Source: Prevotellaceae bacterium UBA1075
GTDB taxonomy: Bacteria > Bacteroidota > Bacteroidia > Bacteroidales > Bacteroidaceae
DNA length: 64,000 nt
Assembly: GCA_002316015.1 (NCBI GenBank)
Contig: DCCS01000032.1
Span: 32,381-96,380 of the forward strand
Direction of reading: 5' to 3'
The position numbers were made by a program, and so were the translations under genes. Numbering within the stretch: position 1 is the first letter of the stretch; every line of letters starts with the position of its first letter. The notes under the pieces were generated by a model that saw nothing but the letters and a program-made list of their open reading frames with translations, was not told the origin of the DNA and made no database searches. Below are positions 52,210 through 61,527 of this stretch, in pieces.

Positions 52210-54471
52210 ATGAAGTTTATGAGAATGAGATTAAAGACAGCCATGCTGGCCGTTTTACTTTGCTTGGCCCCGAAGATGTGGGCAGGTGGCCGCGAGTGTG
52301 TTGACTATGTGAATCCCTACATTGGAAACATCAGCCACTTGCTTGTGCCCACATTTCCCACCATCCAGTTGCCCAACAGCCTAATGCGCATATATCCCTC
52401 ACGTGGCGACTATACAGCGGAGTTGTTGGACGGACTGCCTGTCGTCGTGACCAACCATCGCGAGCGGTCGGCCTTCAGGGTAAGCGTGACGCAAGGGAGC
52501 GAGCTCAAACCCGTCATAAGCACCAACTGGGATCAGGAGCGCGTGACTCCCTATTCCTATTATGTACAGGTGGCCGACAACACGATAGATGTCAGCCTGG
52601 CCGTCTCGCACCAGAGCGCGATTTACGACTTTGAGTTCCGTAACCCAGACAAGCCCGCCACCATCATCATGTGTTCCGACAACGGTACAATGAATGTTTC
52701 TGGAAATCGTGTCGGTGGATTTCAGCAGTTGAGCCCCAATATGCGCATATTTCTCAGTGGTGAGTTTTCCGTAAAGCCCATGGAGTGTGGCGTGCTGAGT
52801 GACGGCCATATACAGGTAGGGACATCGTGCGCCGAGGGGCGCCAGGCTTGCGTGGCCTACAAATTCCCCGCAGGCACACGCAGGGTGAGTCTTCGTTACG
52901 GCGTGTCGCTCATTGACGAGGCGCAGGCCACGCGCAATCTTGTCCGTGAGCAGCAGGGATTCGACAGGAAAGCCGTGGAGAAGGAGGGGCGACGCGTGTG
53001 GAACGAAACTCTCGGACGCATTCTCATCAAGGGCGGCACAGAAGACCAGAGGACGGTCTTCTACACCTCCTACTACCGTACCTTTGAGCGTCCGGTGTGC
53101 CTGAGCGAGGACGGGCGGTACTTCAGCGCGTTTGACGGGAAGGTGCATTCTGATGACGGGATTCCATTCTATACGGATGATTGGATATGGGATACTTATC
53201 GCGCGGCACACCCCCTGCGTGTGCTGTTGTTTCCCCGTGAGGAGGAGAGCATCATCGAGTCATATCTGCGTATGGCAGAGCAGATGGGCACCAAGTGGAT
53301 GCCCACTTTCCCCGAGATGACTGGAGACACACGCCGCATGAACTCCAACCATGGAGTGGCCATGGTGGCCGATGCCCTCTACAAGGGGCTTCGTGTAGAT
53401 GCAGCCCGTGCCTTCGAATATTGTCGCAAGGGCATCGAAGAGAAGACACTGGCTCCCTGGTGCGGCAATCCGGCTGGCTGGATTGACGGCTTCTACAAGG
53501 AGCATGGCTATATCCCCGCGCTCCGTGAGGGAGAGCAAGAGAACGACCCCAATGTACATGGCTTCGAGAAGCGCCAGCCTGTGGCCGTCACCCTGGGCAC
53601 GTCCTATGACGAGTGGTGCCTGTCACGCATCGCGCAGTGGAGAGGTGACGAGGCGGCCAGACGCAAGTACCTGCACTTGAGTTACAATTACCGCAATGTG
53701 TGGAACGCGGACACCAAGTTCTTCCACCCCAAAGACCAGGATGGCCAGTTCCTCCCCAACTTTGACTATCGCTTCGGGGGCGGACTCTCGGCCCGAAACG
53801 CCTATGACGAGAACAATGGGTGGACTTACCGCTGGGACGTGCAGCATAACCTGGCCGACCTGGCCAGACTCATGGGCGGGCGTGAGCAACTGGTGGCCAA
53901 CCTGGACCAGACCTTCGCCGAGGGCATGGGACGTGGCAAGCGCGAGTTCTACTACCAGCTTCCCGACCAGACCGGAAATATTGGGCAGTTCACCATGGCC
54001 AACGAGCCCTCGCTCCACATTCCTTATATATATAACTATGGTGGCGCGCCCTGGAAGACACAGAAGCGCATACGCCAGTGTCTCAAGACGTGGTTCCGCA
54101 ATGATGTGATGGGCATCCCAGGTGACGAGGATGGCGGTGGGCTGACCTCCTTTGTGGTGTTCTCTTCCATGGGCTTCTATCCTGTGACCCCCGGTTTTCC
54201 TGTCTATAATATTGGTAGTCCACTGTTTGAGGACATACAGGTGACCCTCCCCAGTGGTAAGACATTCCGCGTCGTGGCCAAGGGATGCAGTGACACCAAC
54301 AAGTACATCCAGAGCGCGCGTCTCAACGGAAAGCCGTGGGGAAAGCCCTGGTTTGCCCACGATGACATCAAGGATGGCGGCACACTCGTGCTGGAGATGG
54401 GTCCCCGTCCCAACAAGAGTTGGGGTGCGGGCGAGGCAGACGTTCCCCCCTCGGCCGATGCCATCCAGTAA
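52210..54471 (+). CDS. Divergent GH92 glycosidase
   Basis: A 753-residue secreted GH92 protein (signal LKTAMLAVLLCLAPKMWAG). Core features are YVNPYIGNISHLLVPTFPTIQ, DDWIWDTYRAAHP, Glu534 in the ENNGWTYRWD motif that replaces the usual EGNxW(Q/H), and the base pair Asp639/Asp641 in GDEDGGGLTSFVVFSSMGFYPVTPGF. Compared with the GH92 at 19316, it has Gly-Leu-Thr-Ser-Phe in place of Gln-Thr-Ser-Ala-Trp and a distinct N-terminal region. It may therefore act on an unusual mannosyl or other substrate. It follows tatC but has its own promoter box and terminator. Confidence 0.9.
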   Translation: MKFMRMRLKTAMLAVLLCLAPKMWAGGRECVDYVNPYIGNISHLLVPTFPTIQLPNSLMRIYPSRGDYTAELLDGLPVVVTNHRERSAFRVSVTQGSELKPVISTNWDQERVTPYSYYVQVADNTIDVSLAVSHQSAIYDFEFRNPDKPATIIMCSDNGTMNVSGNRVGGFQQLSPNMRIFLSGEFSVKPMECGVLSDGHIQVGTSCAEGRQACVAYKFPAGTRRVSLRYGVSLIDEAQATRNLVREQQGFDRKAVEKEGRRVWNETLGRILIKGGTEDQRTVFYTSYYRTFERPVCLSEDGRYFSAFDGKVHSDDGIPFYTDDWIWDTYRAAHPLRVLLFPREEESIIESYLRMAEQMGTKWMPTFPEMTGDTRRMNSNHGVAMVADALYKGLRVDAARAFEYCRKGIEEKTLAPWCGNPAGWIDGFYKEHGYIPALREGEQENDPNVHGFEKRQPVAVTLGTSYDEWCLSRIAQWRGDEAARRKYLHLSYNYRNVWNADTKFFHPKDQDGQFLPNFDYRFGGGLSARNAYDENNGWTYRWDVQHNLADLARLMGGREQLVANLDQTFAEGMGRGKREFYYQLPDQTGNIGQFTMANEPSLHIPYIYNYGGAPWKTQKRIRQCLKTWFRNDVMGIPGDEDGGGLTSFVVFSSMGFYPVTPGFPVYNIGSPLFEDIQVTLPSGKTFRVVAKGCSDTNKYIQSARLNGKPWGKPWFAHDDIKDGGTLVLEMGPRPNKSWGAGEADVPPSADAIQ

Positions 54472-54494
54472 GACCTGCCCGCATCATGCAAGAC

Positions 54495-54538
54495 AAAAGC
54501 CACACCCGCCTGGCATCTTCCAGGCAGGTGTGGCTTTT
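54495..54538. terminator. Bidirectional terminator after GH92
   Basis: AAAAGCCACACC, C, GCCTGG (54495-54513) pairs with CCAGGC, A, GGTGTGGCTTTT (54520-54538), loop CATCTT. The stem has 18 pairs and one internal mismatch, with A and T flanks. Confidence 0.88.
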
Positions 54539-54918
54539 GAGGTATTCGGGAAGGCATGATGGGCTTGCCTGTAATCCTTGTCCCAATCCGGCATTCACAG
54601 CCGTGGAAATAGTATCTTGGGATACCAGGCCATGTATTCAGATACTTTTCCCGGTATGCAAAGATACTTGGTAAAGTAACCCAGAGAGCCTCTCTCTGGC
54701 CAATACTGCAGTTAGTGCAGCATGACACTGCCCACTGCCCTCGCTTTATCCTGTGTGTGGTCTTTGGCAAAAATGTGCAGATGCTTGACATCTCCATTGC
54801 CCAGGCACATCCCCTTCATTTCTTTCAGCGAAGGGGCGGAGTCGGGACAGGCTTCGCAGTGCCTTTTGTCCCTTGGCGACTCTTCCTCTTGCGAGAGAGG
54901 CCAGAGAGGCTTGACGGC

Positions 54919-54950
54919 AAAGGGCGCGCCGCATGTGCGGCACGCCCTTT
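54919..54950. terminator. Hairpin at the end of the alcohol dehydrogenase gene
   Basis: AAAGGGCG...CGCCCTTT with an inner GCCGC/GCGGC stem (54919-54950) and core CGCCGCATGTGC, 29 bases after the minus-strand stop. The core matches the hairpin at 40051-40087. Confidence 0.55.
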
Positions 54951-54978
54951 CTCCTGTTGTCTGCTGTGGAGGTGCTGT

Positions 54979-56133
54979 TCAGAGCACCTTCTTGTACAGT
55001 TCCACGATGTCCTGGCGACTCACCAGACGCGGGTTGCCTGGCGTACACACATCCTCGATGGCCTGGTCGGCCAGCGCGTCGATGTCCTTCTCGGTGATGC
55101 CCAGGTCAGAGAGGTGCTGGGGGATGCCCACCTCGATAGCCAAGGCGCGCACGGCATCACAGGCTGCCTGTGCGGCCTCGCCCTTCGTCATGCCCTCCTT
55201 GTAGGCATCCATGGCCTTGGCAATCTCCACATACTTGTCGATGCACACAGGCTTGTTGTACTCCATGATGGTTGGCAGCAGCAGCGCGTTGGCCACACCA
55301 TGGGGGATATCAAAGAGCGAACCCATGGGATGGGCCATGCCGTGCACGACACCCAGTCCCACGTTGGAGAATGCCATGCCTGCCACATACTGTGCCAGTG
55401 CCATGCCCGAGCGGCCTGTTGGGTTCTTGGGGTCATACACTGCCAGGCGCAGGTACTTGTTGATAAGGCGGATGGCCTCAATCTCAAACATGTCCGAGAG
55501 TTCCCAGGCGGCCTTGGTGATGTACCCCTCGATGGCATGCGTGAGCGCGTCCATGCCGGTGGCGGCTGTGGTGCCCTTGGGCAGGCTGTACATCAGTTCA
55601 GCATCGATGATAGCGCAGCAGGGGATGTCATTGGGGTCCACACACACCATCTTCTTGTGCTTCTCCTCATCGATGATCACATAGTTGATGGTGGTCTCGG
55701 CAGCCGTTCCCGCTGTGGTGGGCAGGGCTATGATGGGCACGGTTTTGTGCTTGGTGGGTGCGCATCCTTCCAGGCTCACCACATCGGCAAACTCGGGGTT
55801 GTTGGTCACGATGCCGATGCCCTTGGCCGTGTCCATGCTGGATCCGCCCCCGATGGCCACGATAAAGTCCGCCCTCGAGGCGGCAAAGGCATCCACGCCC
55901 TGCTTCACGTTGGTCACAGTGGGGTTGGGCTTCACCTCGCTGTATGTCTCATAGGGGATGCCGGCCTCGTCCAGGACATCGGTCACCATCTTGGCCACGC
56001 CAAACTTCACAAGTCCCTTGTCGGTCACCACCAGCGCTTTCTTCAGTCCCAGACGGTTGACCACCTCGGGCAGTTCCTTGCGTGCCCCGGGGCCGAAGTA
56101 GGACACTTCGTTGAGGATAAAACGGTTTACCAT
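54979..56133 (-). CDS. fucO: Iron-containing alcohol dehydrogenase (FucO-like)
   Basis: A 384-residue type III alcohol dehydrogenase, closest in length and motifs to lactaldehyde reductase FucO, which reduces L-lactaldehyde from fucose/rhamnose to 1,2-propanediol with NADH. It has IGGGSSMDTAKGIGIV (cofactor loop), LPTTAGTAAE, TGMDALTHAIEGY and GVVHGMAHPMGSLFDIPHGVANA, which supply the Asp and His metal ligands. ATG 56133 (MVNRFILNEVSYFG) was chosen; the upstream frame is not coding. No fucose or rhamnose genes lie nearby. Butanol dehydrogenase is an alternative. Confidence 0.88.
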   Translation of the reverse strand: MVNRFILNEVSYFGPGARKELPEVVNRLGLKKALVVTDKGLVKFGVAKMVTDVLDEAGIPYETYSEVKPNPTVTNVKQGVDAFAASRADFIVAIGGGSSMDTAKGIGIVTNNPEFADVVSLEGCAPTKHKTVPIIALPTTAGTAAETTINYVIIDEEKHKKMVCVDPNDIPCCAIIDAELMYSLPKGTTAATGMDALTHAIEGYITKAAWELSDMFEIEAIRLINKYLRLAVYDPKNPTGRSGMALAQYVAGMAFSNVGLGVVHGMAHPMGSLFDIPHGVANALLLPTIMEYNKPVCIDKYVEIAKAMDAYKEGMTKGEAAQAACDAVRALAIEVGIPQHLSDLGITEKDIDALADQAIEDVCTPGNPRLVSRQDIVELYKKVL

Positions 56134-56207
56134 AATTGTTTTCGCGTATTTTATATAGTTTATAGATTGTGCCCCCGCGCGGGGGGCGTTCACTTCTTTT
56201 TCACCTA

Positions 56208-56238
56208 CAAATTTACCCTTTTTCCTCCACACGTTCAA
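56208..56238 (-). promoter_or_regulatory. Promoter of the fucO-like gene
   Basis: TTG (56236-56238), 20 bases, TAAATTTG (56208-56215) on the minus strand, 75 bases upstream of the ATG. A good match to the Bacteroidetes consensus. Confidence 0.65.
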
Positions 56239-56364
56239 GTCGTGGGTGCGATAAATTGCCACCCAGGTCAAGCAAATGCTCTTTGGCATGCCAAAAACTC
56301 CCTTGCTCAGGGCGCAGGAGGCGAAAAATATGGCTGTCGATTTCCTTTTGTGGATTTTATTGAC

Positions 56365-56372
56365 TAATTTTG
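56365..56372 (+). promoter_or_regulatory. -7 box for the membrane TPR-ribH pair
   Basis: TAATTTTG followed by CA, 40 bases upstream of the ATG at 56413. The nearest TTG (56348-56350) is only 14 bases upstream, so the -33 box is not clear. Confidence 0.45.
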
Positions 56373-56412
56373 CATCACTTTGACTGTATATAACAAAAAC
56401 AAAGATACAGAT

Positions 56413-57087
56413 ATGTCAAAAAAGAACGTCAAGGCCGAGGCCAATGAGTTTGACGAGGCCATTGAAGCCTCCAAGTCGTTTGTGGAGAGGAACATCAAGC
56501 CCCTGGGCTACGGCATAGGTGCTGTCTTGGTGGTGGTAATCGGTTTCCTGCTGGTTCACCAGTTCTATATCGTCCCCAACGGCAAGCGTGCCGACGAGGC
56601 CCTCTTCAAGGCTCAGCAATTGTTTATGGAGGGCAACTACGAGAAGGCTCTCAATGGTGAGGGCGACAACCTGGGCTTCCTGGCCGTTGCCGAAAAGTTT
56701 GGCAGTACCAAGGCAGGCAACCTGGCCACCCTGTACGCAGCCATATGCTATGCGCAGACCGGGAAGTATTACGAGGCTGTGGACATGCTGGACGAGTATG
56801 ACGACTGCGGTGACGACATGGTGAGTCCCTCTGCCATCGGCCTGCTGGGCAACTGCTACGCCGAACTTGGGCAGAACGAGAAGGCCGCGTCGCTGCTCCA
56901 GAAGGCTGCCGACAAGGCCGACAACAACACCATCAGTCCCATGTACCTGGTGCAGGCAGGCCAGATTTACGAGTCTCTCGGACAGCCCGACAAGGCTCTG
57001 GAGTGCTACAAGAAGGTAAAGGAGCATTATGTGCAGAGTGTCCAGTACAGTGAGATTGACAAATACATCGAGCGTGTGACCAAATAA
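56413..57087 (+). CDS. Membrane-anchored TPR protein
   Basis: A 224-residue protein with a cytoplasmic N-terminus, one TM segment ([22 protein letters not shown], about 34-55) and TPR-like repeats outside ([94 protein letters not shown]). The layout resembles YfgM-like envelope proteins. ATG 56413 ([10 protein letters not shown]) was chosen over 56380. It is 13 bases upstream of ribH, a pairing often seen in Bacteroidales. Function unknown. Confidence 0.85.
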   Translation: MSKKNVKAEANEFDEAIEASKSFVERNIKPLGYGIGAVLVVVIGFLLVHQFYIVPNGKRADEALFKAQQLFMEGNYEKALNGEGDNLGFLAVAEKFGSTKAGNLATLYAAICYAQTGKYYEAVDMLDEYDDCGDDMVSPSAIGLLGNCYAELGQNEKAASLLQKAADKADNNTISPMYLVQAGQIYESLGQPDKALECYKKVKEHYVQSVQYSEIDKYIERVTK

Positions 57088-57100
57088 TATCCTACGCGTA

Positions 57101-57592
57101 ATGTCAAGCAGACTTCACAATCTCTCGGACTACGATTTCCATTCGGTGCCCAATGGCAAAGGCATGCGTGTGGGTGTCGTGGTAAGCGAGTGGAACAACA
57201 AAATCACAGGCGCCCTGCTGCAGGGCGCCTGTGACACGCTTATGAGACATGGTGTGAGCGAGGAGGACATCATCGTGCACACCGTTCCCGGAAGTTTCGA
57301 ACTGGTGTTTGGCTCTGCACAGTTCGTGAAGAGTGGCAAGGTGGACGCTGTCATCGCCATAGGATGTGTGGTACGTGGCGACACTCCCCACTTCGATTAC
57401 ATTTGCCAGGGAACCACCCAGGGACTGGCCGTGCTCAACGCCAGCCACGATGTGCCTGTCATCTACGGATTGCTCACATGCAATACGATGGAGCAGGCCG
57501 AGGACCGCTGTGGCGGTATCCTGGGAAATAAGGGCGATGAATGTGCCGTCACCGCCCTCAAGATGATTGACTATCGCAGAAGGTTCTGTTAA
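57101..57592 (+). CDS. ribH: 6,7-dimethyl-8-ribityllumazine synthase
   Basis: RibH condenses the pyrimidine and the 4-carbon phosphate to lumazine, the penultimate riboflavin step, as part of an icosahedral shell. The 163-residue protein has [63 protein letters not shown] and [16 protein letters not shown]. The stop TAA overlaps the DEAD helicase stop from the other strand in TTAA (57589-57592). No FMN riboswitch is seen ahead of it. Confidence 0.96.
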   Translation: MSSRLHNLSDYDFHSVPNGKGMRVGVVVSEWNNKITGALLQGACDTLMRHGVSEEDIIVHTVPGSFELVFGSAQFVKSGKVDAVIAIGCVVRGDTPHFDYICQGTTQGLAVLNASHDVPVIYGLLTCNTMEQAEDRCGGILGNKGDECAVTALKMIDYRRRFC

Positions 57593-59241
57593 CCTTCTGC
57601 GTTGCCTCTGCTATCCGCGCCATTGTCGGGCTTTGATGACCGGTGATGGCGCTTTCTTGTGTTCTTGCGCTTTGCGCTTTCCTGCGTGCCCGCACCGCCG
57701 TCTTGTGCCTGAGGGGTGACGGGGCTTGTTACCACGACTCCTCCGGGCGTGGTTGCGTTTGTTGCCGGCTGGCTGTTTTGCTCCTTACCCTGTGCCGGCT
57801 GGTTCTGTCCATTGGCATTGCCGGCATGCCTGCGCCCCCTGTGAGCCCGTTTGGTTCTGTTTCCGTTTCTCTCCTTGCCCTTGTCCTCATTGTGGCTCAT
57901 GGTTTCCTGCTGTTCTGAGCCATCGTTTTTATCCACGTTGTTCCGGGTGTGCGTGTCCTTCCTGTGCCCGTGGGGAGTTTCCTTGTCGCCATGCCGTCGG
58001 CTTTTGTTTGATGCTTTGGCAGCAGACTTCCGCTTGTCGCCTCCATTTCTTGAGTCCCGTCCCCCAGGCCGCTTGCCTGTGGCACGTCCGCTGTACTCGG
58101 GCCCGTTGCCCAGTTCCTCGGGTATGGGGTTCTTCTCGATTTCCTTTTCCAGGAAGCGCTCGATTTGCTTGAATTCGGGCTGCTCCTTTTCGCTTACCAG
58201 GGTGATGGCACGTCCGTTCCTGCCCGCGCGGGCGGTACGTCCTATGCGGTGCACATAGTCCTCCTCATCGTGTGGCACATCGTAGTTGATGACCATCTGT
58301 ATGTCGTCGATGTCTATGCCACGCGCCACGATGTCCGTTGCCACCAGGATGTCCACCTGTCCGCTGCGGAAGAGGTACATCACCTCGTCTCGCTCGCTCT
58401 GCTCAAGGTCACTGTGCATGGCCCGCGCGTTGTATCCTGCGCGTATGAGCGCGATGGCCAGGTCTTTCGTCTTCACTTTTGATCCCGTGAAGATGATGAC
58501 CCTCTGCGGCTTCTCCTGCGCGAAGAGGCTCTTGATGATGCCCATTTTCTGTGTCTCGTAGCATATGTAAGCACTCTGCTTGATTTTCTCGGCAGGCTTG
58601 CTCACGGCCAGTTTCACCTCCACGGGGTCGTGCATGATGGTCTTGGCCAGCTGCTGTATCTTGTCGGGCATGGTGGCGCTGAACAGGATGGTCTGCCTCT
58701 TGCTTGGCAGCAGTTTGGCTATCTGGAGTATGTCCTCGCTGAATCCCATGTCCAGCATGCGGTCGGCCTCGTCAAGTATGAAGAAGGACACGCGGCTGAG
58801 GTCCACGTTGCCCAGGCTTATGTGGCTTATCAGCCTTCCAGGCGTGGCGATGATGACATCGGCGCCGCTCTGCATGCTGCGCTTCTCCTGCTCGTAGCGT
58901 ATGCCGTCGTTGCCTCCGTACACAGCCACGCTGCTCACGTCGGGCAGGTAATAGGAGAAACCTTGCATGGCCTGGTCAATCTGTTGGGCGAGTTCGCGCG
59001 TGGGCGACATGATGACGCAGTTGATGGCGTCGGTGGGGTAGCCCCCGTCCTGCAGCTTGCTCAATACGGGCAGCAGGTATGCGGCGGTCTTTCCTGTTCC
59101 TGTCTGTGCCACGCCCAGCACGTCACGCCCCTCCAGGATGGGAGGGATGGAGTGTTCCTGAATGGGAGTGGTCTCTGTGAAATTCATGTCATCCAGTGCG
59201 TCCAGCACCAGGTCGTTCAAGTCCAAGTCGTAAAAATCCAT
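57589..59241 (-). CDS. DEAD-box RNA helicase
   Basis: A 550-residue ATP-dependent RNA helicase with the full set: Q motif near [28 protein letters not shown] (motif I), [26 protein letters not shown] (motif II), SATMP, and C-terminal [40 protein letters not shown]. The last about 170 residues are a basic, Gln/Asn/Gly-rich disordered tail, like those of RhlE/DbpA-type helicases that bind RNA. ATG 59241 ([10 protein letters not shown]) was chosen. It is last in the lon-tgt-lptG/F run and its stop overlaps that of ribH. Confidence 0.94.
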   Translation of the reverse strand: MDFYDLDLNDLVLDALDDMNFTETTPIQEHSIPPILEGRDVLGVAQTGTGKTAAYLLPVLSKLQDGGYPTDAINCVIMSPTRELAQQIDQAMQGFSYYLPDVSSVAVYGGNDGIRYEQEKRSMQSGADVIIATPGRLISHISLGNVDLSRVSFFILDEADRMLDMGFSEDILQIAKLLPSKRQTILFSATMPDKIQQLAKTIMHDPVEVKLAVSKPAEKIKQSAYICYETQKMGIIKSLFAQEKPQRVIIFTGSKVKTKDLAIALIRAGYNARAMHSDLEQSERDEVMYLFRSGQVDILVATDIVARGIDIDDIQMVINYDVPHDEEDYVHRIGRTARAGRNGRAITLVSEKEQPEFKQIERFLEKEIEKNPIPEELGNGPEYSGRATGKRPGGRDSRNGGDKRKSAAKASNKSRRHGDKETPHGHRKDTHTRNNVDKNDGSEQQETMSHNEDKGKERNGNRTKRAHRGRRHAGNANGQNQPAQGKEQNSQPATNATTPGGVVVTSPVTPQAQDGGAGTQESAKRKNTRKRHHRSSKPDNGADSRGNAEG

Positions 59242-59260
59242 GTCTTTTGTTTGTTCTGTG

Positions 59261-60364
59261 TCATCTGGGTGCCTTGGCATATAGGTACCAGGCGATGAAT
59301 GAGTAAATGATGTTTGGCAACCAGGCGGCCAGGGCCGGATGCAGGCCGCCGTTGGTGCAGAATGTTGCTGATATTCCCTGCAGCAGGATATAGCTTGCGC
59401 TGAGGGCGATGCCCACGCCCAGCGAGAGTCCCATGCCTCCCTTTCGCTTGCGTGACGAGAGCGCCATGCCGATGGTGGAGAGGATGAATGCCGCGAAAGG
59501 CGAGGCGAAACGCTTGTGGTACTCTACCTCGAAGGCCTTCAGGTTGCCGCTTCCCCGGTTCTTCTGCTTCTCGATGTATTCCCTGAGTTCCCCGATGGTC
59601 ATTGTCTCCTGCTGGTTTCGTATGAAGAGGAAGTCCTGTGGCTCCATGGTGATGATGGAGTCCATGCGCACGTGGTGTGTGATGTGCTCGCGCAGTCCCC
59701 TCAGCTCGCGTATGGTCACATTGTTGAGCCGCCAGTGGTAGCGCACGTCGCTCAAGGTGTCATACTCCACGCTGGTCGCGGTGAGATGCGAGATGAGTTT
59801 CTTGTTCTTGAACTTGTCCAGTGAGAAGTGTGTTCCTGTCTTGCTGATGCCGTCGAAGTGCTCCATGAAGGCAATCACGCCGGTGTCGACCTGCAGCTGC
59901 ACATTGTCGGCATAGGTGGGGTTCTTCTTGTTGCGCTTGTACTGGTTCTCGAATGCCAGCCGCCTTACGCTCCCCTTGGGGATGACCTCCGCACCGAGGT
60001 AGAAACTCATGGCGGCGATGAGGGCCGAGCAGATGAGATAGGGCCTCCAAAGCCGTCCGAAACTCACCCCGGCGCTTAGCATGGCGATTATCTCGCTGTT
60101 GTCGGCCAGTTTCGTCGTGAAGAAGATGACGCTCAGGAAGACAAAGAGCGCACTGAAGAGATTGGTGAAGTAGGGTATGAAGTTGAGGTAATACTGGAAG
60201 ATGATAGCATGCCATGTGGCGTGGTTTGTGGTGAACTTGTCCACGTTCTCGTTGAAGTCAAACACCACGGCAATACTGATAATCAAAAAGATGGAGAAGA
60301 AATATGTCCCCAGGAATTTTGCTATCAGGTATCTGTCTATGCGTGTCAGAAGTCTTGGTCTCAT
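59261..60364 (-). CDS. LptF/LptG-type permease
   Basis: A 367-residue YjgP/YjgQ-family permease of the lipopolysaccharide export complex LptB2FG. TM segments are near the N-terminus (FLGTYFFSIFLIISIAVVFDF, LFSALFVFLSVIFFTTKL, PYLICSALIAAMSFYL) and C-terminus (ASPFAAFILSTIGMALSS, GMGLSLGVGIALSASYILLQ, LPNIIYSFIAWYLYAKAP) around a periplasmic jelly-roll. LptF and LptG cannot be told apart here. ATG 60364 is the domain start; an extra 25 in-frame upstream residues are excluded. It follows tgt by 32 bases. Confidence 0.92.
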   Translation of the reverse strand: MRPRLLTRIDRYLIAKFLGTYFFSIFLIISIAVVFDFNENVDKFTTNHATWHAIIFQYYLNFIPYFTNLFSALFVFLSVIFFTTKLADNSEIIAMLSAGVSFGRLWRPYLICSALIAAMSFYLGAEVIPKGSVRRLAFENQYKRNKKNPTYADNVQLQVDTGVIAFMEHFDGISKTGTHFSLDKFKNKKLISHLTATSVEYDTLSDVRYHWRLNNVTIRELRGLREHITHHVRMDSIITMEPQDFLFIRNQQETMTIGELREYIEKQKNRGSGNLKAFEVEYHKRFASPFAAFILSTIGMALSSRKRKGGMGLSLGVGIALSASYILLQGISATFCTNGGLHPALAAWLPNIIYSFIAWYLYAKAPR

Positions 60365-60396
60365 GCCTTGTGCCGTTGGGTGTCGTGCTTCTCGTG

Positions 60397-61527
60397 CTAC
60401 AAGCGCTGTGTCACGCGCTTGGCCATAATGTCTTTCCATGCGCGGAAGTCACCGGCCAGGATGTGCTTGCGCGCCTCGCCTGTCAGCCACAGGTAGAAGG
60501 CGAGGTTGTGTATGGAGGCGATTTCCAGCGCGAGCAGTTCCTGTGCCTTGAACAGGTGGTGCAGGTAAGCCTTGCTGTAGGTATGGTCTGCCGTGCATGC
60601 GCCCTCGGGGTCAATGGGCGAGAAGTCGTCCTGCCACTTGCGGTTGCGCATGTTCATGATGCCGTTGGCTGTGAAGAGCATGGCGTTCCGTCCGTTGCGT
60701 GTGGGCATCACGCAGTCAAACATGTCCACGCCACGCTCTATGCCCTCGAGCAGGTTGGCCGGCGTGCCCACCCCCATCAGGTAGCGCGGCTTGTCCTTGG
60801 GCAGGATGGCGTTGACCACCTCTATCATCTCGTACATCACCTCGGCGGGTTCACCCACAGCCAGTCCGCCGATGGCGTTCCCGTCGCAGCCTTTCTCCGC
60901 AACGAACTCGGCGCTCTGTGTGCGCAGGTCGCGGTAGGTGCACCCTTGCACGATGGGGAACAGGCTCTGGCTGTAGCCATACTTCGGCCCGGTCTCGTGG
61001 AAGCGTCTCAGGCAGCGGTCCAGCCAGCGGTGCGTCAGTCCCATGCTTTTCCTGGCATAGGCATATTCGCTTGTGCCTGGCGGACATTCGTCCAGTGCCA
61101 TCATGATGTCAGCCCCGATGCTCCGCTCGATGTCCATCACGCGCTCGGGGGTGAAGATGTGCTTGCTCCCGTCGATATGGCTGCGGAAGGTGCATCCCTC
61201 CTCGGTGAGCTTGCGGATGCCCGTGAGCGAGAATACCTGGAAGCCGCCACTGTCGGTCAGTATGGGGCCGTCCCAACTGCTGAAGCGGTGCAGGCCGCCG
61301 GCCTTCTCCAGTATCTCCGTGCCGGGGCGCAGGTACAGGTGGTAGGTGTTGCCCAGGATAATCTGGGCCTTGACCTCCTCTTTGAGGTCACGCGCCGACA
61401 CTCCCTTCACGCTGCCCGCTGTCCCCACGGGCATGAACACGGGAGTCAGTATCTGCCCGTGGTCAGTCTGCATGACACCCGCGCGTGCTTGTGACTGTGG
61501 GTCGGTCTGTAGCAGTTGGAATGTCAT
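60397..61527 (-). CDS. tgt: Queuine/preQ1 tRNA-ribosyltransferase
   Basis: Tgt swaps guanine 34 for a queuosine precursor in tRNAs for Asp, Asn, His and Tyr. The 376-residue TIM barrel has GTAGSVKGVSARDLKEEVKAQIILGNTYHLYLRPG, TDSGGFQVFSL with the catalytic Asp, IVQGCTYRDLRTQSAEFV, AIGGLAVGEP and FDCVMPTRNGRNAML with the second catalytic Asp. The zinc loop is changed: usual C-x-C-x-x-C is read as EGACTADHTY (Gly309, Cys311), leaving one Cys and the distal His. Its ATG overlaps the lon stop (ATGA). Confidence 0.94.
   Translation of the reverse strand: MTFQLLQTDPQSQARAGVMQTDHGQILTPVFMPVGTAGSVKGVSARDLKEEVKAQIILGNTYHLYLRPGTEILEKAGGLHRFSSWDGPILTDSGGFQVFSLTGIRKLTEEGCTFRSHIDGSKHIFTPERVMDIERSIGADIMMALDECPPGTSEYAYARKSMGLTHRWLDRCLRRFHETGPKYGYSQSLFPIVQGCTYRDLRTQSAEFVAEKGCDGNAIGGLAVGEPAEVMYEMIEVVNAILPKDKPRYLMGVGTPANLLEGIERGVDMFDCVMPTRNGRNAMLFTANGIMNMRNRKWQDDFSPIDPEGACTADHTYSKAYLHHLFKAQELLALEIASIHNLAFYLWLTGEARKHILAGDFRAWKDIMAKRVTQRL

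Larger units (their letters stand above)
54472..54978. other. Intergenic region between convergent GH92 and fucO-like genes
   Basis: 507 bases. It holds a bidirectional terminator (54495-54538) and a second hairpin (54919-54950). The middle, about 54540-54900, has no convincing gene or RNA. Confidence 0.7.
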
